Of a DNA stretch of 64,000 nt, positions 35,649 to 45,436 are shown in pieces. The notes below the pieces were generated by a model. That model searched no databases, had not been told where the DNA came from, and worked only from the letters and a program-made list of their open reading frames with translations. The stretch's first letter is position 1, and each line of letters begins with the position of its first letter. The stretch spans positions 760,855-824,854 of the forward strand of contig NZ_JAHYSS010000003.1 in NCBI RefSeq assembly GCF_019802255.1, read 5' to 3'. Position numbers and translations under genes: made by a program. The stretch is from Pedobacter polysacchareus. GTDB taxonomy: Bacteria > Bacteroidota > Bacteroidia > Sphingobacteriales > Sphingobacteriaceae.

Positions 35649-36817
35649 TACAGGTAACAAAACCCTTTCTTCCGAAAATGGAAGATTTCAATCGTTATGT
35701 GAGCAGCATTTGGGAGCGTCAATGGCTCACCAATAATGGGCCTTTGGTGAACGAATTAGAGTTAAAACTTCAGGAATACCTGAATATCAAACACCTTTTA
35801 TTTGTATCCAATGGCACTATTGCACTGCAAATGGCCATAAAAGCCCTGGGTATTCGCGGAGAGGTCATCACCACTGCCTTCTCTTATGTTGCCACCAGCA
35901 GCAGTATTGCCTGGGAAGGCTGTGTCCCTATTTATGTAGACATTGATCCAGAAACTTTCAACATCGATCCGGCTAAAATAGAGGCGGCAATTACGGTAAA
36001 AACGAAGGCTATTCTTGCTACACATACTTTTGGGAATCCTTGTGACATTGAGGCCATTCAGGCCATTGCCGACAAGCATAAACTAAAAGTAATTTATGAT
36101 GCGGCCCATTGTTTTGGCACCACCTATAAAAACAAATCCATCTATGCCTATGGCGACATCAGTACCACCAGTTTCCATGCCACCAAACTATTCCATACCG
36201 TTGAAGGAGGGGCCGTTTTCACTCAGGATCCTAACCTGCTGAAAATACTCGCCGGCATGAGAAATTTTGGGCATAATGGTCCTGAAACTTACGACAAACG
36301 ACCGGGCATCAACGGCAAAAACACGGAGTTTCATGCAGCAATGGGTTTATGTAACCTCGAACATATTGAAGAAATCCTGGAACGCAGAAGAATGCTTTCC
36401 TATCATTATTACAAGCGCTTAAGAAACTTTAAAGTCAGGTTTCCCAGGCTGAATGACAATATGGATTATAATTTCGCCTATTTCCCCGTACTTTTTGAAA
36501 CCGAAGACCTGCTGCTGCAGTGTTTGAAAAGACTGGAAGGTTCCAAAATATACTGCAGACGTTACTTCTATCCGCCTTTATCAGAATCACTGCCCTATGT
36601 CATTAAAGCCAATCTGCCCATATGTGAAGACGTTTCCAGAAGAATCCTTTGTTTGCCTATGTACCATACCCTGAGTACCGGAGAGCTGGACCTGATCTGC
36701 CGCATCTTGTGGCGTGTACAAAACTATCAGGAACCGGTGGTCATTAAAAAGAGAAAAGTCAATATTAACATCAGTAAGCACAACAACCCTATCAATGGGC
36801 ATTCCTTTCCGGGATAA
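35645..36817 (+). CDS. DegT/DnrJ/EryC1-type sugar aminotransferase
   Basis: A 390-residue PLP enzyme. KPFLPKMEDFNRYVSSIWER and the FVSNGTIALQMAIKALGIRG pocket are characteristic. The PLP lysine is about 180 in FHATKLFHTVEGGAVF, with the aspartate in IYDAAHCFGTTYKN. The family transfers an amino group to keto-sugars of nucleotide sugars (for example 4-amino-4,6-dideoxyhexoses). With the FlaA1/CapD-type dehydratase at the end of the locus it could make an amino-dideoxy sugar. The start overlaps the flippase stop (ATGA). Confidence 0.92.
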   Translation: MIQVTKPFLPKMEDFNRYVSSIWERQWLTNNGPLVNELELKLQEYLNIKHLLFVSNGTIALQMAIKALGIRGEVITTAFSYVATSSSIAWEGCVPIYVDIDPETFNIDPAKIEAAITVKTKAILATHTFGNPCDIEAIQAIADKHKLKVIYDAAHCFGTTYKNKSIYAYGDISTTSFHATKLFHTVEGGAVFTQDPNLLKILAGMRNFGHNGPETYDKRPGINGKNTEFHAAMGLCNLEHIEEILERRRMLSYHYYKRLRNFKVRFPRLNDNMDYNFAYFPVLFETEDLLLQCLKRLEGSKIYCRRYFYPPLSESLPYVIKANLPICEDVSRRILCLPMYHTLSTGELDLICRILWRVQNYQEPVVIKKRKVNINISKHNNPINGHSFPG

Positions 36818-36851
36818 CCTCTTTTACCTGTTTTCACCTGATTAATTCTAT

Positions 36852-37709
36852 ATGGAAGTCAAAAAAAACGTATTGGTAAGTGTGTGCTGTGTCACCTACA
36901 ACCATGAGAAATATATTGCACAGGCGGTAGAAAGCTTTTTGATGCAGCGCTGTAATTTCCAGATAGAAATCATCATTGGAGAAGACCATTCTACAGACAA
37001 CACCGGTCAGATTTTAGCTTATTATCAAAAGAAATATCCAGAACTGCTGAAGGTTGTACGCGCAGAAGCTAACGTTGGATCCATTAAAAACCAGGTGCTC
37101 ACCATGAAGGCGGCAACAGGGAAATACATTGCCATGTGCGACGGGGACGATTTCTGGACAGACCCACAAAAACTGCAGCAACAGGTTGATTTTCTCGAAG
37201 CACATTCTGAATATGTCATTTGCTGTCATTATACCCAGGTGATCAATCAAACAGGCCATACAGTATACCTGAATCCCAGACCTCAAAGTTTAGAATTCTC
37301 TTATGAAGACGTGCTACTGGGCAGAAGAGATGAAACCCGAATCTGCTCCTTAATGATCCGGAACACCGAAGCAGTAAGGGCGATCGGATCAACAGACTGG
37401 TACCATAAAACCTATGGATCTGATACGTTTTTCAAGCTCTATGCCACCAATACGGGCCAGAAAATTTATGTCATCCCAAGGGTCATGGCTTGCTACCGAC
37501 TTCATACCGGGGGCATATGGAGCATGATTGACCCGAAGTTAAGAAAATCAAGGACGATCAGCGACTTCCAGTTAATGATCAATCATTTCCAATACAACGC
37601 AGATCAAAAGAAAGCATTATTGAAAATCTACCTCCAGCAATACCTCCTTTTTAACCTGCGTTACTTCCGATTTCATCAAACCGCTCAAATCATACGCTCC
37701 TTATGGTAA
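36852..37709 (+). CDS. family 2 glycosyltransferase
   Basis: 285 residues with a GT-A domain at the N-terminus: VSVCCVTYNHEKYIAQAVES, IIGEDHSTDNTGQILAYY, and the metal-binding CDGDDFWTDPQKL. This is the inverting GT2 family, which adds sugars to lipid-linked acceptors at the cytosolic face. The sugar is not predictable. It ends 7 bp inside the next glycosyltransferase gene. Confidence 0.93.
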   Translation: MEVKKNVLVSVCCVTYNHEKYIAQAVESFLMQRCNFQIEIIIGEDHSTDNTGQILAYYQKKYPELLKVVRAEANVGSIKNQVLTMKAATGKYIAMCDGDDFWTDPQKLQQQVDFLEAHSEYVICCHYTQVINQTGHTVYLNPRPQSLEFSYEDVLLGRRDETRICSLMIRNTEAVRAIGSTDWYHKTYGSDTFFKLYATNTGQKIYVIPRVMACYRLHTGGIWSMIDPKLRKSRTISDFQLMINHFQYNADQKKALLKIYLQQYLLFNLRYFRFHQTAQIIRSLW

Positions 37710-38827
37710 ATCAACTTTCTGAAAAGCTCATTTTTGTGATCAATACCTTACATGGTGGTGGTGCGGAAAGGGTCATTTGCAACCTTGCCAATTATCATCA
37801 TCAAAAAGGACATGAGGTCCAGCTCGTGTGCCTCAATCCTGCTGAACCAGCTTATCCGCTGGCAGCTGGTATTGTAGTTACTAATTTGATCAAATCAACA
37901 CGAAAGCGAGGCTTACTCTATCGCTTCTGGTATTCCATGCAGGTATTTGCTAAACTTTCCTACCTGTTACAACGCGAAAAACCATTTTGTGTGGTTTCAT
38001 TTATGACTTCTGCCAATTTATGGACTGCTCTTACCTGCTCTATTTTAAACTTTCCCTATATCGTATCGGAGCGCATCACTCCTGCACTAACCATTAACAA
38101 GTTCAATCCGCTGATGCGACGCCTTACTTATTTACTTTATAAAAATGCAAAAGCGGTGGTTTTACCTTCAAAAAGCATGCAGGATGGATTTAGAAAGAGC
38201 AAGACCTTCCAGCAGCTCAGAAACATTGAAATCATCAACAACCCCATTACCCTATTTCCGGATCCGCAGATCAGTCCGGTTTACCCGCATCGGTTTATAT
38301 TGGCAGTGGGCCGGCTGAGCACACAAAAAGGGTTTGATCTATTGATCACTGCCTTTAGAAGGCTGGAAGAAAAAAGCCTGCACCTGTTAATTTCCGGTGA
38401 AGGGGAACAGCGCGAAGCCTTAGAAGCTCAGATTGAGCAGCTGGGTTTAGCTCAGCGGATTAAACTGATTGGCTTCCGGGAAAACATCCAGGATTATTAT
38501 AGTCAGGCAGACCTGTTTGTCCTTTCTTCCAGAAATGAGGGATATCCGAATGCACTGCTCGAAGCATTGAGTTTAGGAAGTCCCTGTATTGCTACCAACT
38601 GTGAGTACGGCCCCTCAGACCTCATTGATCACGGTAAAAATGGCATACTGGTGAAATCGGAGAACATTTATCAGCTGGCTTCGGCCATGGCTATGGTTCT
38701 AAAAGATCCACTTTTAAAAGCTAAAATATCAGTCAATGCCAAAAGTATCCGGCACAGCCATTCCATCACCAATACCTCCGAAAAATGGACGGAGCTTTTC
38801 CAGCAAATCAACGGTTTTAACGCTTAA
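37703..38827 (+). CDS. family 4 glycosyltransferase
   Basis: 374 residues with a GT-B fold. The N-terminal VINTLHGGGAERVICNLANY loop is the acceptor-side signature. The C-terminal half has ILAVGRLSTQKGFDLLITAF and the donor-binding SSRNEGYPNALLEALSLGSPCIAT (E-x7-E). A retaining transferase acting on the polymer repeat unit; donor unknown. It is translationally coupled to the GT2 gene upstream. Confidence 0.93.
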   Translation: MVNQLSEKLIFVINTLHGGGAERVICNLANYHHQKGHEVQLVCLNPAEPAYPLAAGIVVTNLIKSTRKRGLLYRFWYSMQVFAKLSYLLQREKPFCVVSFMTSANLWTALTCSILNFPYIVSERITPALTINKFNPLMRRLTYLLYKNAKAVVLPSKSMQDGFRKSKTFQQLRNIEIINNPITLFPDPQISPVYPHRFILAVGRLSTQKGFDLLITAFRRLEEKSLHLLISGEGEQREALEAQIEQLGLAQRIKLIGFRENIQDYYSQADLFVLSSRNEGYPNALLEALSLGSPCIATNCEYGPSDLIDHGKNGILVKSENIYQLASAMAMVLKDPLLKAKISVNAKSIRHSHSITNTSEKWTELFQQINGFNA

Positions 38828-38834
38828 ATCTACG

Positions 38835-40067
38835 ATGATGAAAATAGCCTTTTCCCCCCCTTTTATTGACCAGAATGTAATTGACGAAGTGGTAGACACC
38901 CTGGAATCCAGGTGGATCACCTCAGGTCCAAAAGTACAGGCACTGGAAGCAGAAATGACAAAGCTCAGCCAATGTAAAAAATCAATTTGTATCAACTCCT
39001 GGACCTCTGGGGCCATTATGATGCTGAAATGGTTTGGCATTAAAGCGGGTGATGAGGTGATTATCCCTGCCTATTCTTATTGTGCTACCGCCCTATGCGT
39101 GTTGCATTGCGGGGCAACACCGGTAATGGTTGACATTGCAGACGACCTGACCATTGATCCGATTGCGCTCAGAAAAGCAATTACTGCAAAAACTAAAGTT
39201 GTCATTTCGGTAGATATCGCTGGCTTACCCGCTAAATATGAAGCCATCAGAACTATTTTGGAAAGCAAGTCGGTAAGGGGATATTTCAACCCTTCTTCTG
39301 AAAAACAACAGGCACTGGGCAGAATTTTATTGTTGGCCGATGCAGCCCATTCTATTGGCGCCAGTTATCATGGCCTCCCTGCAGCATTAAAAAGTGATGT
39401 CACCATCTATTCTTTTCATGCCGTAAAGAACATCACCACTGCAGAAGGTGGCTGCATTTGTTTAAATCTTCCCCGTAATTTCGACCATGAAGAAGAGTAC
39501 AAATTCCTAAAAATATTTGCGCTAAACGGCCAGAACAAAGATGCCTATGCGAAGTCAAAGGGGGCAAACTGGAAGTATGACATCCTGTATCAGGGTTTAA
39601 AAATCAACATGCCAGACATCTGTGCGGCGATTGGGCTGGCACAAATCCGTCAATATGAAGAGCTCCTGCAGCCTTCCAGAAAACACATTGCCCTCAAATA
39701 CTGCAGTCATTTTAACCGTCATAAATGGTTTATCGCCCCCACCTTAATGGATCAGGACAGGGAATCTTCTTACCATGTATTTCCGCTCCGCATTCGGGGG
39801 ATCAATGAGACAGAAAGAGATCAGATCATTGAACAATTGGTGGAGTTGGGCATCACTGTGAACGTACATTTCATCCCTATGCCTATGCTCAGCCTATTCA
39901 GACTGCTCGGTTATAAAATTGCCGACTTCCCGAATAGCTACCGGCAGTATGCCTGCGAAATCTCTCTGCCGATTTATCCGCAGCTGCGTACCGAAGAAGT
40001 GGATTATATCATTGCTGCTGTGATCCGAACCGTAAATCACACTTTGAAAATGAAAGATAATTATTGA
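38835..40067 (+). CDS. second DegT/DnrJ-type sugar aminotransferase
   Basis: About 410 residues from the ATG at 38835; the open frame reaches back into the preceding gene but that part is a shadow. Family segments are FIDQNVIDEVVDTLESRWIT, SGPKVQALEAEM, CINSWTSGAIMMLKWFGI, a DAAHSIGASY aspartate loop and the PLP lysine at about 197 in FHAVKNITTAEGG. It differs enough from the 35,645 gene to be a separate enzyme, suggesting two amino sugars in the polymer. A C7 tract (38854-38860) lies within the first ten codons. Confidence 0.92.
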   Translation: MMKIAFSPPFIDQNVIDEVVDTLESRWITSGPKVQALEAEMTKLSQCKKSICINSWTSGAIMMLKWFGIKAGDEVIIPAYSYCATALCVLHCGATPVMVDIADDLTIDPIALRKAITAKTKVVISVDIAGLPAKYEAIRTILESKSVRGYFNPSSEKQQALGRILLLADAAHSIGASYHGLPAALKSDVTIYSFHAVKNITTAEGGCICLNLPRNFDHEEEYKFLKIFALNGQNKDAYAKSKGANWKYDILYQGLKINMPDICAAIGLAQIRQYEELLQPSRKHIALKYCSHFNRHKWFIAPTLMDQDRESSYHVFPLRIRGINETERDQIIEQLVELGITVNVHFIPMPMLSLFRLLGYKIADFPNSYRQYACEISLPIYPQLRTEEVDYIIAAVIRTVNHTLKMKDNY

Positions 40068-40080
40068 AAACCCTAAACCA

Positions 40081-40683
40081 ATGGCTCTGAAACGCTTTTT
40101 TGATGCTGCTCTTTCTTTCCTGATGATCCTGCTGCTGTTACCTGTTTTTTTACTCCTATCGGCATGGATCTGGCTGGATTCTGGCGGCAAAGTGTACTAC
40201 CGCCAGGTTCGTATCGGAAGAGGGAAAAAGCCCTTCCAGCTCCTGAAGTTCAGAACCATGCGGGAAGGGTCTGATCAGCAGGGCTTGCTCACTGTTGGCA
40301 ATCGCGATTTACGTATCACCAGGGCCGGTTATTGGCTGAGAAAATATAAAGTAGACGAATTGCCCCAATTGTTCAATATCCTAAATGGCGAAATGAGTTT
40401 TGTGGGTCCAAGACCTGAGGTGAACAAATATGTGGCCTTATATAACCAGCAGCAGCAAAGAATATTTAGTGTTAAACCGGGGCTGACAGACTGGGCCTCT
40501 ATCTATTTTATGCATGAAGCGGAGCTTTTGGCCAAAGCCGATGACCCGGAAAATTTTTATAAAACAGAACTGATTCCCATGAAAACCCAGCTGGCCTTGA
40601 AATATATCGACCATCAGAGTTTATGGACAGACCTGCATATTATGCTGTCCACCCTTAAATCCATCTTAAAAAGCTTGATTTAA
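40081..40683 (+). CDS. initiating phosphoglycosyl transferase (WcaJ/PglC-type)
   Basis: A 200-residue, single-helix (monotopic) enzyme: hydrophobic helix FLMILLLLPVFLLLSAWIWL at about 11-30, then VYYRQVRIGRGKKPFQLLKF, the catalytic Asp-Glu pair in YKVDELPQLFNIL, and FVGPRPEVNKY. It transfers a sugar phosphate from a UDP-sugar to undecaprenyl phosphate, starting each repeat unit. The size is that of PglC-like enzymes without the extra N-terminal helices of WcaJ. The next gene overlaps the stop. Confidence 0.94.
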   Translation: MALKRFFDAALSFLMILLLLPVFLLLSAWIWLDSGGKVYYRQVRIGRGKKPFQLLKFRTMREGSDQQGLLTVGNRDLRITRAGYWLRKYKVDELPQLFNILNGEMSFVGPRPEVNKYVALYNQQQQRIFSVKPGLTDWASIYFMHEAELLAKADDPENFYKTELIPMKTQLALKYIDHQSLWTDLHIMLSTLKSILKSLI

Positions 40684-41765
40684 TGAGAACTTTGAAAATC
40701 CTGGATTGGCCTGCACAGCGTTTTAATTCAGAAACTCATCCTTTATATAAATGGAGGACAGAACTTCTGGAAAATGGCATACAGCTGGAATTTTATACTG
40801 ATCACCGGGATCAGCACCTTCGAAACAGTGATTTCCTTTTAATACATTCCAGGTATTTCAATGGCGGCTGGCAGGATATCCATCAACGAAACCCTGAAAA
40901 TGAATATGAGCTCTTGTTCTTCCTTTCAGAAATGAAAAGAAGTACCGGAAAGCTGATTTGGTTTGATGCGGCAGATTCCAGTGGTTCTTTCGACTTTCTG
41001 TTACTTGATTTTGTGGATGTCTTTTTAAAGAAACAGCTGATGAAAGACCTGAATTATTATACTTCGGCAAACAACCTGCGGATCTGGCTCAATGACTACC
41101 CTATAAATACGGACATCTATGCTTTTAAACCTTGCAGACCGCACCAATTACATAAATTAAAACTAGCCTGGAACATCGGACTAAACGACTACCGTTATTT
41201 TGGTTTTAAAACGGCCAGACTCAGCAATTACCTGAGTTATTATCTTTACCCGCTAGCCTTTAGTCCGGTGACAAAAGCACGTTCAATCGACCTTAGTTTT
41301 CGGGGGAAACTCCCGCAGTCGCCGGCCAATCAAGATCCTGAAGGGGCATTATCCTTCCAGCGGCGGCAGATTTTCCACCTATTTGAACGTTTAAACCGGA
41401 CACAGTCCGAACTCGGCAAAATACCAAAATCCAGGTATTGGCAGGAAATGAGAAAGACAAGGGTTAGCCTCAGTCCTTTTGGATGGGGAGAGATTTGCTA
41501 CCGCGATTTCGAAACTTTTATAGCCGGCGCAGTATTGGTAAAACCTTCTATGGAGCATCTGCAGACCTATCCAAATCTATATATTCCAGGGGAAACTTAT
41601 GTACCCATTCGATGGGACATGGAAGATATGGAGGAGCAGCTTTGCCTGATCCTGGAACACTATCAGAATTACCAGCAAATTGCAGAAAACGGGCAATCGC
41701 TTTACCGGAGTACCATACATGATGGGGAAGCATTTATTCATCAGCTTTTAGAAATCCTGCAATAG
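40683..41765 (+). CDS. glycosyltransferase-like protein, family 1 type
   Basis: 360 residues, soluble. The C-terminal half contains VSLSPFGWGEICYRDFETFI followed by GAVLVKPSMEHLQTYPNLY, a pattern seen in glycosyltransferases of the exostosin/GT1-like group, where the Glu-containing loop binds the donor. The N-terminal half (LIWFDAADSSGSFDFLLLDF) is less conserved. It is a likely glycosyltransferase of the repeat unit, but the family assignment is looser than for its neighbours. Confidence 0.7.
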   Translation: MRTLKILDWPAQRFNSETHPLYKWRTELLENGIQLEFYTDHRDQHLRNSDFLLIHSRYFNGGWQDIHQRNPENEYELLFFLSEMKRSTGKLIWFDAADSSGSFDFLLLDFVDVFLKKQLMKDLNYYTSANNLRIWLNDYPINTDIYAFKPCRPHQLHKLKLAWNIGLNDYRYFGFKTARLSNYLSYYLYPLAFSPVTKARSIDLSFRGKLPQSPANQDPEGALSFQRRQIFHLFERLNRTQSELGKIPKSRYWQEMRKTRVSLSPFGWGEICYRDFETFIAGAVLVKPSMEHLQTYPNLYIPGETYVPIRWDMEDMEEQLCLILEHYQNYQQIAENGQSLYRSTIHDGEAFIHQLLEILQ

Positions 41766-41806
41766 CTTCTAAAGCTCCATATATCCAACCTTTCCAAGAA
41801 ATTACC

Positions 41807-43087
41807 ATGAAAAACCTAAGTCTTATTTTTGTGCTGATCTTTTTGTATTCGATCTGTTTCGGGCTGTTTTTAACGGCATCTATTCGCATCCCCATCCCGG
41901 TATGGAGTGCTTTGCCCCTGCTTTTATTCTTTAGAAAGGAGCAGATTCATTTTCTCTATTTAAAGGAGTTGCTGATCATTGGAATTGCAATTTTCTTATA
42001 CGACGTGGTTGGTCTTGCGGAGTATAAACCGTTTTTGTCCAGCATCATGACCATTACAATGTGTGCTTTGTTTTTCAATTATTTTGTAGGCAGGCAAGAA
42101 GAAAGGTTCCATACCGCGATCCTTATATTCTATGGCTGGTTGTTGTTATCGGCACTGATTATGGTCATCAACCCTATTTATCCGGAGAAAATCAATAACC
42201 TGAGAACTTTACTCATGGGCGAACCGGTGCAGCAAAGTCCCTCTGGAATTGCCATTTATCAGTTTAATTTCGGATATCAGCTGGCCGCACTGGTTTCCTT
42301 CCTATTTGTAGCCAGTTATACTTTTAGGACCTCCATCTTTCTAAAGATCCTGGTATTACTTGCGGCTTTGGTATTCATTTACCTGGGGATGCAGCGCTCC
42401 ATACTGGTCGGTTTTTTAGTGACTGCAGTATTATTTTTGAGCTTGTACTTTAGATTTAAATCGGTATTGATCATTGTATTGGGCGTTGTTGCTGCTGGTT
42501 TACTATATACTTATGTATTAAAAGATAATTTCGATAGCTACCACAATATTGTTGCTAAAAACGAGCATAATGCAGTAGAATACAACCGAACTACGCTGAG
42601 TGCAGAAAATTTAAACATCATGGCAGATTATCCATATGGGCTCATCTTTTATGGAAAAACATGGGGAGATGTAATTTATAGGAACGGCGTATTTTCTTCT
42701 GGTATTACCTCACATAATGCTTACCTCATGTTCCTCACGTACCTGGGCCCATTTTTAGGCATTCCATTATTGATATTGCTGTACCAGAAGGTGATTCGAA
42801 TTGCTTTCCATGCCTGGAAAAAAGTGCGGCAACGGGAAAATGCTTTGATGGTAGCTTTGTGCTGCTCATTTCTGGCTGTCTCCATCAACTCATTATCTCA
42901 CAATGCCTGGATGCTGAGCGCCAATGGGCCTACTATTTTTCTTTATTTCGCGATTCTTCATTTAGACTTTATCCGGCGCAGCAGGCAGCAGAGTTTAGAA
43001 CCCGCACAGCAAAAACCCGACTTCCAGAGCGCAGCTTTAAAAAAAACCTGGACGATGAACCATCCGAAATTACCATCCACCATTTGA
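41807..43087 (+). CDS. O-antigen polymerase/ligase-like membrane protein (Wzy candidate)
   Basis: 426 residues with about ten hydrophobic helices, a large periplasmic loop in the second half (FDSYHNIVAKNEHNAVEYNR) and the GITSHNAYLMFLTYLGPFLG segment typical of O-antigen polymerase (Wzy/WaaL) proteins. It is the only candidate polymerase in the locus and so would join repeat units in the periplasm. Such proteins are poorly conserved, so the call rests on topology, the SHNAYL motif and context. Confidence 0.82.
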   Translation: MKNLSLIFVLIFLYSICFGLFLTASIRIPIPVWSALPLLLFFRKEQIHFLYLKELLIIGIAIFLYDVVGLAEYKPFLSSIMTITMCALFFNYFVGRQEERFHTAILIFYGWLLLSALIMVINPIYPEKINNLRTLLMGEPVQQSPSGIAIYQFNFGYQLAALVSFLFVASYTFRTSIFLKILVLLAALVFIYLGMQRSILVGFLVTAVLFLSLYFRFKSVLIIVLGVVAAGLLYTYVLKDNFDSYHNIVAKNEHNAVEYNRTTLSAENLNIMADYPYGLIFYGKTWGDVIYRNGVFSSGITSHNAYLMFLTYLGPFLGIPLLILLYQKVIRIAFHAWKKVRQRENALMVALCCSFLAVSINSLSHNAWMLSANGPTIFLYFAILHLDFIRRSRQQSLEPAQQKPDFQSAALKKTWTMNHPKLPSTI

Positions 43088-43105
43088 ATTATCTTCTAAC
43101 CACCA

Positions 43106-44269
43106 ATGATTTCCATCTTAAAAATCACTCACCTGATTGGTTCTCTTTCCAAAGGTGGAGCAGAACGCTTTGTAGTTGATTTATGTAATGAACTAGCGAA
43201 AGATCCACATTGTGAAATCACACTATTGTCTTTATGTACCAACGATCCCAGTCAGAGTTTTTTAAAAGACCTCCAGCATACGGTCAGGTATCATTCTTTT
43301 AACAAAGGCAAAGGTTTCAGCTTTAAAGTTCTGAAAGACCTGAATGCCTGGCTGTCTTTTGCTCGGCCAGATATCGTCCATTCTCATTTGAATGGTTTTG
43401 AATACCTCATTTTTAATCTGATGAAACGCAGCAACACCTTATTTTTTCACACCCTACACAATATTGCCCAGCATGAATGCCGAAATATGCTGATCAAAAC
43501 CTTCCGAAAATACTGGTATAAAAATGGGAAAGTGCAGCCCATCACTGTTTCCAGGGAAGGCAGCAGTTCGTTTAGAAAGTATTACGGTTTATCAGTAGAC
43601 CATTTGATTCCTAATGGCCGTCCACAATCGAAAACAGGTCCGGCATTCAAACATCTACTCTATACTTATCGCCTGGATTCCGATGCCTTCCTTTTGGTCA
43701 ACGTGGCCAGAATTACCCCACAAAAGAACCAGAAATTACTCATTAAGGCAGTACAGCTCTTCAATATCCAGGAACCAAAAAAATGTCTGCTGCTGCTGAT
43801 CGGAGCTGTCAAAGATGAGCAGCTGTATGAGGATTTACAGGAATTAACCGCTTCGGATCCGCAGATTATATTTCTTGGAGAGAAAGACAATATTACTGAT
43901 TATTTAGACTTAGCGGACGCGTTTTGCCTGTCGAGCTTACATGAAGGAATGCCTATCTCTCTGATTGAAGCATTTTCTCAGGGCTGCATTCCAGTTTGCA
44001 GTCCGGCACCAGGACTCCGGGAGATGATCCATCATGGAAAGAACGGTTTTCTGAGTAAAGATGAAAGCGTAGAAAGTTATTATGAAGCGATTAAGGAGGC
44101 ACTATATCATCCAAATAAAATCCAAATCCGGTACCAATGTAAACAGAGCTTCTGGCTGAATTACCACATCCGTATTACAGCCCGTAATTACCGTACCTGC
44201 TATCATAAAAAAATCCACCAGGCGCTGATCCGCCGGCACAATAGAATCCATCCACAATACCCTATTTAA
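43106..44269 (+). CDS. family 4 glycosyltransferase
   Basis: 387 residues, GT-B fold. N-terminal ITHLIGSLSKGGAERFVVDL, C-terminal LLVNVARITPQKNQKLLIKA and the donor site SSLHEGMPISLIEAFSQGCI. The tail is basic. It probably adds one sugar of the repeat unit; the donor is unknown. It is followed after 9 bp by another GT4 gene of similar plan. Confidence 0.93.
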   Translation: MISILKITHLIGSLSKGGAERFVVDLCNELAKDPHCEITLLSLCTNDPSQSFLKDLQHTVRYHSFNKGKGFSFKVLKDLNAWLSFARPDIVHSHLNGFEYLIFNLMKRSNTLFFHTLHNIAQHECRNMLIKTFRKYWYKNGKVQPITVSREGSSSFRKYYGLSVDHLIPNGRPQSKTGPAFKHLLYTYRLDSDAFLLVNVARITPQKNQKLLIKAVQLFNIQEPKKCLLLLIGAVKDEQLYEDLQELTASDPQIIFLGEKDNITDYLDLADAFCLSSLHEGMPISLIEAFSQGCIPVCSPAPGLREMIHHGKNGFLSKDESVESYYEAIKEALYHPNKIQIRYQCKQSFWLNYHIRITARNYRTCYHKKIHQALIRRHNRIHPQYPI

Positions 44270-44278
44270 TTTCAGGAT

Positions 44279-45343
44279 ATGACCACGCAAAAAAGAATTA
44301 TCCTCCTCAGTCCATCATTGAGCAAGGGGGGGGCAGAAACACAATTGTTAAAAATCGCAACGGACTTGCAATCTAAAGGTTTTCAGCTACTGATCATTTC
44401 CTTAAAACCCAATAATGAATTCGACTTGACTTTCAAACAAATGGGTTTAAAAATAGTGACTTTAAACAGTTGGACCAGCCAGCCTTACCGAAACTGGAAA
44501 AGGCTAAAAAGGTTGTTTGCTGATTATAAACCAGACCTGGTGATTGCCTTTATGTTTGCGGCCATCTTATTTGCCAGGATGTTAAAACGAGAATACCAAT
44601 TCAAATTGATTTCTTCTATCAGGATTTCTGTTATCCCGGCAAAATGGCACCTGCTCATGAGGATATCCAAAGGAATGGATGATGAGGTGGTGTTTAATTC
44701 TGAGGCTGCAAAGGCCAGTTTTGAAAAACTAAACCTGGTCAAAAAAGGAAGTAAAGTGATCCACAATTTGATTTCCATCCCTCGCCCCTCCTTGATTGTT
44801 CCACAAAAGCATGCCGTTTTCAATTGGGTATGTGTGGCACATTTCAGATGGAATAAAGATTATGTCACACTTTTTGAAGCCATTGCACTACTGAAACCGG
44901 GTTCCTTCCGGGTGGATATTATTGGCTCTTTAAATGAAGCTTCCTGGCCTTATCAAATGATACTTGACCTTGGAATCAAGAAATATGTTAGAATATTGGA
45001 TTTTCAGCATGAACCTGCTTTATATCTCCATTCGGCAGATGCTTTTGTACTTTCCTCTCATTCAGAAGGAATGCCCAATGCCATTATGGAGGCGATGGCT
45101 CATGGAAAACCGATTGTGGCGACTGCTATTGACGGCATTACGGAGCTGCTTGCTGAGGCAGGATGCGGCATGTTAACCAAGAAAACAAATCCAAAAGACC
45201 TGGCTGATAAAATGAGAAAAATGATGGCACTCAGTCCGGCAGAAAGGGCAATACTCGGGGAAAAAGGAAAACTATACCTCGCTCAGTATTTCAATAAGGA
45301 GAAGATCATGGCGCAGTGGATCCATCTAATCAACCATACTTAA
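44279..45343 (+). CDS. family 4 glycosyltransferase with a 5' poly-G tract
   Basis: 354 residues, GT-B fold: ILLSPSLSKGGAETQLLKIA at the N-terminus, HFRWNKDYVTLFEAIALLKP and the donor site SSHSEGMPNAIMEAMAHGKP. Codons 16-18 contain eight consecutive G bases (44326-44333) encoding Lys-Gly-Gly-Ala of the acceptor loop. Slippage there would shift the frame within the first twenty codons and switch the enzyme off, so the gene could be phase-variable. Confidence 0.92.
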   Translation: MTTQKRIILLSPSLSKGGAETQLLKIATDLQSKGFQLLIISLKPNNEFDLTFKQMGLKIVTLNSWTSQPYRNWKRLKRLFADYKPDLVIAFMFAAILFARMLKREYQFKLISSIRISVIPAKWHLLMRISKGMDDEVVFNSEAAKASFEKLNLVKKGSKVIHNLISIPRPSLIVPQKHAVFNWVCVAHFRWNKDYVTLFEAIALLKPGSFRVDIIGSLNEASWPYQMILDLGIKKYVRILDFQHEPALYLHSADAFVLSSHSEGMPNAIMEAMAHGKPIVATAIDGITELLAEAGCGMLTKKTNPKDLADKMRKMMALSPAERAILGEKGKLYLAQYFNKEKIMAQWIHLINHT

Positions 45344-45436
45344 ACTATAGTTAGTCTGGCTTCTCAGCCCCTTGATTAAAGCATCAGGAAATCTATTATC
45401 AAATCATTAGTTGATCATATCCCTTATCAAATCATC

